Shown one piece after another: positions 58,756 to 64,000 of a stretch of 64,000 bases of DNA. The stretch is from assembly GCA_964017045.1 (NCBI GenBank), contig OZ024794.1, positions 3,303,501 to 3,367,500 on the forward strand, in the 5' to 3' direction. The notes under the pieces were generated by a model that saw nothing but the letters and a program-made list of their open reading frames with translations, was not told where the DNA came from and made no database searches. How positions within the stretch are numbered: the first letter of the stretch is position 1; each line of letters starts with the position of its first letter. Made by a program: the position numbers and the translations under genes. This DNA is from Omphiscola glabra. Its lineage: Eukaryota; Mollusca; Gastropoda; Lymnaeidae.

Positions 58756-58940
58756 TTCCACTTTTATGACATTACTATTGTCCTTAATTATGACTTTATT
58801 ATTTCCCACTTGTATGACTTTATTGTTATCCACTTTTATGACTTTATTGTTTGCCAACCTTTATGACTTTATTTTTGCCGACTTTTATGACTTTATTGTT
58901 GCCCACTTTTATTACTTTATTTTTTACCACATTTGTGACT
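58755..58940. repeat. 24-25-bp repeat
   Basis: Units with cacttttatgactttattgt; about seven. Confidence 0.88.
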
Positions 58941-59864
58941 TTTCATCTCAGTTATCTAATAAATTAGTGTTTACTTTGTTTAATATGTATTTTCTTCCGT
59001 GTATTTCACTAACCGAGTACTCTACGTTTGTAGTGACCCAATTTAAAATTTTACGCTGGAAAAAACGCTCTAGGGACCCTACAGCTTTACTTTTCTTTCT
59101 TCAGGCAAGTTTACAGTTAGTTAGCATGAACAATTTTAAACAAAGTTTCTTTGAAATCCCACCCACCCACCCCATTGGTTTATATTTTAAGTTTAGCATT
59201 TTTCTCGACCACCATATTTCAAATAAAATGTTTTTGTCTTGACTAAATACGTCACTTCCTAGAGAAGGACGCACTAGTTATCTAACTGCTACTTCCGCTT
59301 CCTGTTAGCGTAAAGAAGGAGTCAAATAATTACTTATACAAATGGCGTATGAAGCCATTTTTTCTATTTTTGGTTTTGTACTCTATGAATTGGTTTGAAA
59401 AGAGGCAGTAAGTACAATAACTTTATTTTAAAAATATGTAATGTTTAACTTACATAATATTAGATCTGTAGGAGTACTGGAAAAGATCATTTTTGTGTCC
59501 AGGGTTAATCTAACTTCCTGTAGTATAGAAGAAAAGTCCGGGTGTTCGTATTGTCCATCCTCGGGTTTATCACTGCCCTATATATATATATTTCTTCTTT
59601 CTGATTAGCAAAACATTTATATCAGATAGATAAATATATAAAGATAAGTCATTCGTGTTACCCAAGGGCAGTATTGAAAAATGCTATTTTCTATGCAACA
59701 AAACAACGTAAAATAACCGGACATTTTCACGAGAGTAATTCAAAAGTTAGGCACAAGCTTAGTCTCGTTATTTAGGACGGATATTTTGGTCCATAACAAA
59801 AAGAGATTTTATTTTTGTAATATCCGGTCACGATTTAAACATCTAATGAAAAGAATGTCCCTAC
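58941..59864. other. intergenic, possible 5' UTR exon
   Basis: No coding gene seen. AGAGGCA|GTAAGT at 59409 is a good donor and could end a 5' UTR exon spliced to the acceptor at 60612; this is speculative. Confidence 0.3.
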
Positions 59865-60565
59865 TGCATTGAACTGAATGTTTCTAGTGCGCTGAATTGA
59901 ATGTTTCTAGTGCGCTGAATTGAATGTTTCTAGTGCGCTGAATTGAATGTTTCTAGTGCGCTGAATTGAATGTTTCTAGTGCGCTGAATTGAATGTTTCT
60001 AGTGCGCTGAATTGAATGTTTCTAGTGCGCTGAACTGAATGTTTCTAGTGCGCTGAACTGAATGTTTCTAATGCATTGAACTGAATGTTTCTAATGCGCT
60101 GAACTGAATGTTTCTAGTGCGCTGAACTGAATGTTTCTAATGCATTGAACTGAATGTTTCTAATGCATTGAACTGAATGTTTCTAGTGCGCTGAACTGAA
60201 TGTTTCTAGTGCGCTGAACTGAATGTTTCTAATGCATTGAACTGAATGTTTCTAATGCATTGAACTGAATGTTTCTAGTGCGCTGAACTGAATGTTTCTA
60301 GTGCGCTGAACTGAATGTTTCTAATGCATTGAACTGAATGTTTCTAGTGCGCTGAACTGAATGTTTCTAATGCATTGAACTGAATGTTTCTAATGCATTG
60401 AACTGAATGTTTCTAATGCATTGAACTGAATGTTTCTAGTGCGCTGAATTGAATGTTTCTAATGCATTGAACTGAATGTTTCTAGTGCGCTGAACTGAAT
60501 GTTTCTAATGCATTGAACTGAATGTTTCTAATGTATTGAACTGAATGTTTCTAGTGCATTGAATT
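59865..60565. repeat. 23-bp minisatellite with two alternating unit types
   Basis: Units gaatgtttctagtgcgctga and gaatgtttctaatgcattga, about 30 in all. The left end is pure agtgcgctgaatt type; the two types then mix. Confidence 0.94.
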
Positions 60566-60612
60566 TTCTTTTTTTTTCCTTCCCTTTTCATCCCCATCAT
60601 TTCTTCAAACAG

Positions 60613-60775
60613 ATCAGAGAGATTAGGTACCGATAGTCGAGTATGGGCTCATCTAAACGATACCTGAGAAAACTCGTATGGATCCCCGAGTATCTGCTCG
60701 ATATTCTCTTCATTCCGATGGTATCGCTACTAATATTTCTCTACTACCTAAACGACTTGAGCTTATTTTTTGCAG
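60613..60775 (+). CDS. probable first coding exon of an unrecognised membrane protein
   Basis: Acceptor ttcttcaaacag at 60612 is followed by 30 nt of UTR and an ATG at 60643. The exon then reads MGSSKRYLRKLVWIPEYLLD, ILFIPMVSLLIFLYYLNDLS and LFFAG to a GCAG|GTAGTT donor at 60776. A basic head followed by a long hydrophobic helix fits a signal anchor or first transmembrane segment. The layout faintly recalls the N-terminus of phospholipid phosphatase-related proteins, but that is not enough to name it. Past the donor the frame stays open to 60930, with no similarity noticed. The remaining exons would lie beyond the 42-bp array or outside the window. Confidence 0.45.
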
Positions 60776-61034
60776 GTAGTTTCAGTGACGTCATCATTTG
60801 TGCGTATCTTAACGTCATCTTCGGCTTGACGCATCACAGTAACATTCGCATTAATATGTTCAGACTCTATTCTTTGATACCTAGAGTCATTCATTCTCTT
60901 GCAATTAGTATAATTAGTATGAATGCGTAAGTCTATGTCTTTAAGGTACTCATCCAAATCAACTAAACCAGTGGGGTAAATAGGCTACAACGTATGAAAA
61001 AGAAACTCCACCACAAGCATCAATGGGAATAGGT

Positions 61035-61285
61035 CTTTACAATACTCACTTAACAAAGCACAGGAAGATGATAGGTCTTTACAATACTCATTTAACAAAG
61101 CACAGGAAGATGATAGGTCTTTACAATACTCACTTAACAAAGCACATGAAGATGAAAGTCTTTACAATACTCACTTAACAAAGCACAGGAAGATAAAAGT
61201 CTTTACAATACTCACTTAACAAAGTACAGGAAGATAAAAGTCTTTACAATACTCACTTAACAAAGCACAGGAAGATGCTACCCAA
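61035..61285. repeat. about 42-bp tandem repeat
   Basis: Five to six units with tctttacaatactcacttaa and caaagcacaggaagat. Confidence 0.9.
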
Positions 61286-61600
61286 AATAGTCAGCGCCTC
61301 AGTCGGTTTAACTTAATTGATTGTCATCTGATCAAAGATCTAAGTTAAAAGTCCCACGTCAATACTGCAGGTTCCAATTCTAAGGGCAAGCACTCCCCTG
61401 GTCAACCTGCTTATGACACGAGGTCAAAGGGTGATGACCGGGGTTTATATAATAAACACAGTACCTACGTCACAGAGGACTATACAGGTAAGTTTTATAT
61501 CAACTCTTTAGTTGGGTGGGGGATGGTGTGGAGAACAGGGAGATATTAATACACCATTTTATGGTCTGGGGAGCAAAGTTATAAATAAAGTCGTTAAGGA
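61286..61600. other. unassigned spacer
   Basis: No gene or repeat recognised. Confidence 0.4.
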
Positions 61601-64000
61601 GTAAAGGGGAGGACCCCGATAGAGTCACTGGTGCCCCCAATAGAGCCATTGGTGCCACCGATAGAGTCACTGTGCCTCGGATAGAGTCATTGGTGCCACC
61701 GGTAAAGTCATTGCTTCCTCCGATCGTGTCATTGTTGCCCCCGATAGAGCCGCTGGTGCCCCCATAAAGTTACTGGTTCCCCCAGATAGAGTAACTAATG
61801 TCACCATAAAGTTACTGGTTCCCCCGATAGAGTAACTGGTGTCACCATAAAGTTACTGGTTCCCCCCGATAGAGTAACTGGTGTCACCATAAAGTTACTG
61901 GTTCCCCCGATAGAGTAAGTGGTGTCACCATAAAGTTACTGGTTCCCCCCGATAGAGTAACTGGTGCCCCCATAAAGTTACTGGTTCCCCCCGATAGAGT
62001 AACTGGTATCACCATAAAGTTACTGGTTCCCCACGATAGAGTAACTGGTGTCACCATAAAGTTACTGGTTCCCCACGATAGAGTAACTGGTGTCACCATA
62101 AAGTTACTGGTTCCCCACGATAGAGTAACTGGTGTCACCATAAAGTTACTGGTTCCCCCCGATAGAGTAACTGGTGTCACCATAAAGTTACTGGTTCCCC
62201 CGATAGAGTAACTGGTATCACCATAAAGTTACTGGTTCCCACCGATAGAGTAACTGGTGTCACCATAAAGTTACTGGTTCCCCCCGATAGAGTAACTGGT
62301 GTCACCATAAAGTTACTGGTTCCCCCCGATAGAGTAACTGGTGTCACCATAAAGTTACTGGTTCCCCCCGATAGAGTAACTGGTGTCACCATAAAGTTAC
62401 TGGTTCCCCCCGATAGAGTAACTGGTGTCACCATAAATTTACTGGTGCCCCCCGATAGAGTAACTGGTATCACCATAAAGTTACTGGTTCCCCACGATAG
62501 AGTAACTGGTGTCACCATAAAGTTACTGGTTCCCCACAATAGAGTAACTGGTGTCACCATAAAGTTACTGGTTCCCCCCGATAGAGTAACTGGTGTCACC
62601 ATAAAGTTACTGGTTCCCCACGATAGAGTAACTGGTGTCACCATAAAGTTACTGGTTCCCCACGATAGAGTAACTGGTGTCACCATAAAGTTACTGGTTC
62701 CCCCCGATAGAGTAACTGGTGTCACCATAAAGTTACTGGTTCCCCCCGATAGAGTAACTGGTGTCACCATAAAGTTACTGGTTCCCCCCGATAGAGTAAC
62801 TGGTCTCACCATAAAGTTACTGGTTCTCCCCGATAGAGTAACTGGTGTCACCATAAAGTTACTGGTTCCCCCCGATAGAGTAACTGGTGTCACCATAAAA
62901 TTACTGGTTCCCCCCGATAGAGTAACTGGTGTCACCATAAAGTTACTGGTTCCCCCGATAGAGTAACTGGTGTCACCATAAAGTTACTGGTTCCCCCCGA
63001 TAGAGTAACTGGTGTCACCATAAAGTGACTGGTTCCCCCTGATAGAGTAACTGGTGTCACCATAAAGTTACTTGTTCCCCCCGATAGAGTAACTGGTGCC
63101 CACATAAAGTTACTGGTTCCAACGATAGAGTAACTGGTGTCACCATAAAGTTACTGGTTCCCCCGATAGAGTAACTGGTGTCACCATAAAGTTACTGGTT
63201 CCCCCCGATAGAGTAACTGGTGTCACCATAAAGTTACTGGTTCCCCCCGATAGAGTAACTGGTGTCACCATAAAGTTACTGGTTCCCCCCGATAGAGTAA
63301 CTGGTGTCACCATAAAGTTACTGGTTCCCCCCGATAGAGTAACTGGTGTCACCATAAAGTTACTGGTTCCCCCGATAGAGTAACTGGTGCCCCCATAAAG
63401 TTACTGGTTCCCCCCGATAGAGTAACTGGTGCCCCCATAAAGTTACTGGTTCCCCCGATAGAGTAACTGGTGCCCCCATAAAGTTACTGGTTCCCCCCGA
63501 TAGAGTAACTGGTGTCACCATAAAGTTACTGGTTCCCCCCGATAGAGTAACTGGTGTCACCATAAAGTTACTGGTTCCCCCCGATAGAGTAACTGGTCTC
63601 ACCATAAAGTTACTGGTTCTCCCCGATAGAGTAACTGGTGTCACCATAAAGTTACTGGTTCCCCCCGATAGAGTAACTGGTGTCACCATAAAATTACTGG
63701 TTCCCCCCGATAGAGTAACTGGTGTCACCATAAAGTTACTGGTTCCCCCGATAGAGTAACTGGTGTCACCATAAAGTTACTGGTTCCCCCCGATAGAGTA
63801 ACTGGTGTCACCATAAAGTGACTGGTTCCCCCTGATAGAGTAACTGGTGTCACCATAAAGTTACTTGTTCCCCCCGATAGAGTAACTGGTGCCCCCATAA
63901 AGTTACTGGTTCCAACGATAGAGTAACTGGTGTCACCATAAAGTTACTGGTTCCCCCGATAGAGTAACTGGTGTCACCATAAAGTTACTGGTTCCCCCCT
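61600..64000. repeat. 42-43-bp array running off the right end
   Basis: Units contain gatagagtaactggtgtcac and cataaagttactggttcccc; the C-run length varies and changes the frame. agtaact and agttact are inverted within each unit and tggtgtcacca is a perfect palindrome, so each unit can form a hairpin. A 793-bp higher-order duplication is visible (variants at 62821 and 63614; 63071 and 63864). Long ORFs on both strands are by-products. The first 140 bp are diverged. Confidence 0.95.

Noticed and set aside
62177..63731. Minus ORFs of 253 and 123 codons in the 42-bp array
   Set aside because: Frame depends on C-run length and changes along the array; repeat by-product.

Overview
This is animal nuclear DNA, AT-rich and intron-rich. 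The best guess is a mollusc, probably a gastropod. The reasons are split, GT-AG spliced metazoan genes (an ER protein disulfide isomerase A4 and a carbohydrate sulfotransferase 15-like enzyme), several families of non-LTR retrotransposon tails, and two hAT elements that look like SPIN, a family I recall being reported from a pond snail. The species assignment is inference.

Layout. 1-21.7 kb: no large gene. It holds two adjacent small Pro/Cys-rich ORFs on the minus strand (1085-1300, 1578-1805) and a third paralogue at 14999-15253, decayed LINE tails (314-718, 2345-2760, 16.4-18.5 kb), one SPIN-like hAT copy (12251) and long minisatellites. 21758-31001: a complete 11-exon PDIA4/ERp72 gene on the plus strand. 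The exons join in frame to 633 codons plus stop, with a signal peptide, three CGHC thioredoxin boxes and a C-terminal KDEL. Intron 1 carries a 1.7-kb TIR element with another TIR element nested in it. 31-41 kb: intergenic, mostly arrays, three LINE 3' ends, a 162-bp hAT MITE with a perfect 8-bp target duplication, and a foldback repeat. 41333-55865: at least nine exons of a CHST15-like Golgi sulfotransferase on the plus strand; the start-codon exon was not found. Its introns hold arrays, LINE ends and a complete SPIN-like element with an 8-bp target duplication. 56-64 kb: arrays, a dispersed repeat, and the probable first coding exon of an unrecognised membrane protein (60643-60775). A 42-43-bp array runs off the right end.

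The dominant property is tandem repetition. By hand tally about 26 kb (roughly 40%) of the window lies in some 50 unrelated minisatellites with periods of 9-70 bp. Several arrays grew out of identifiable unique sequence. Six of the splice junctions of the two genes are themselves the repeated unit, so a real 5' or 3' splice site sits at one end of a row of near-copies. Other arrays grew from LINE coding sequence, and three LINE tails inserted inside arrays. The two multi-exon genes act in the secretory pathway (ER disulfide formation; Golgi glycosaminoglycan sulfation), but nothing suggests they are functionally linked.
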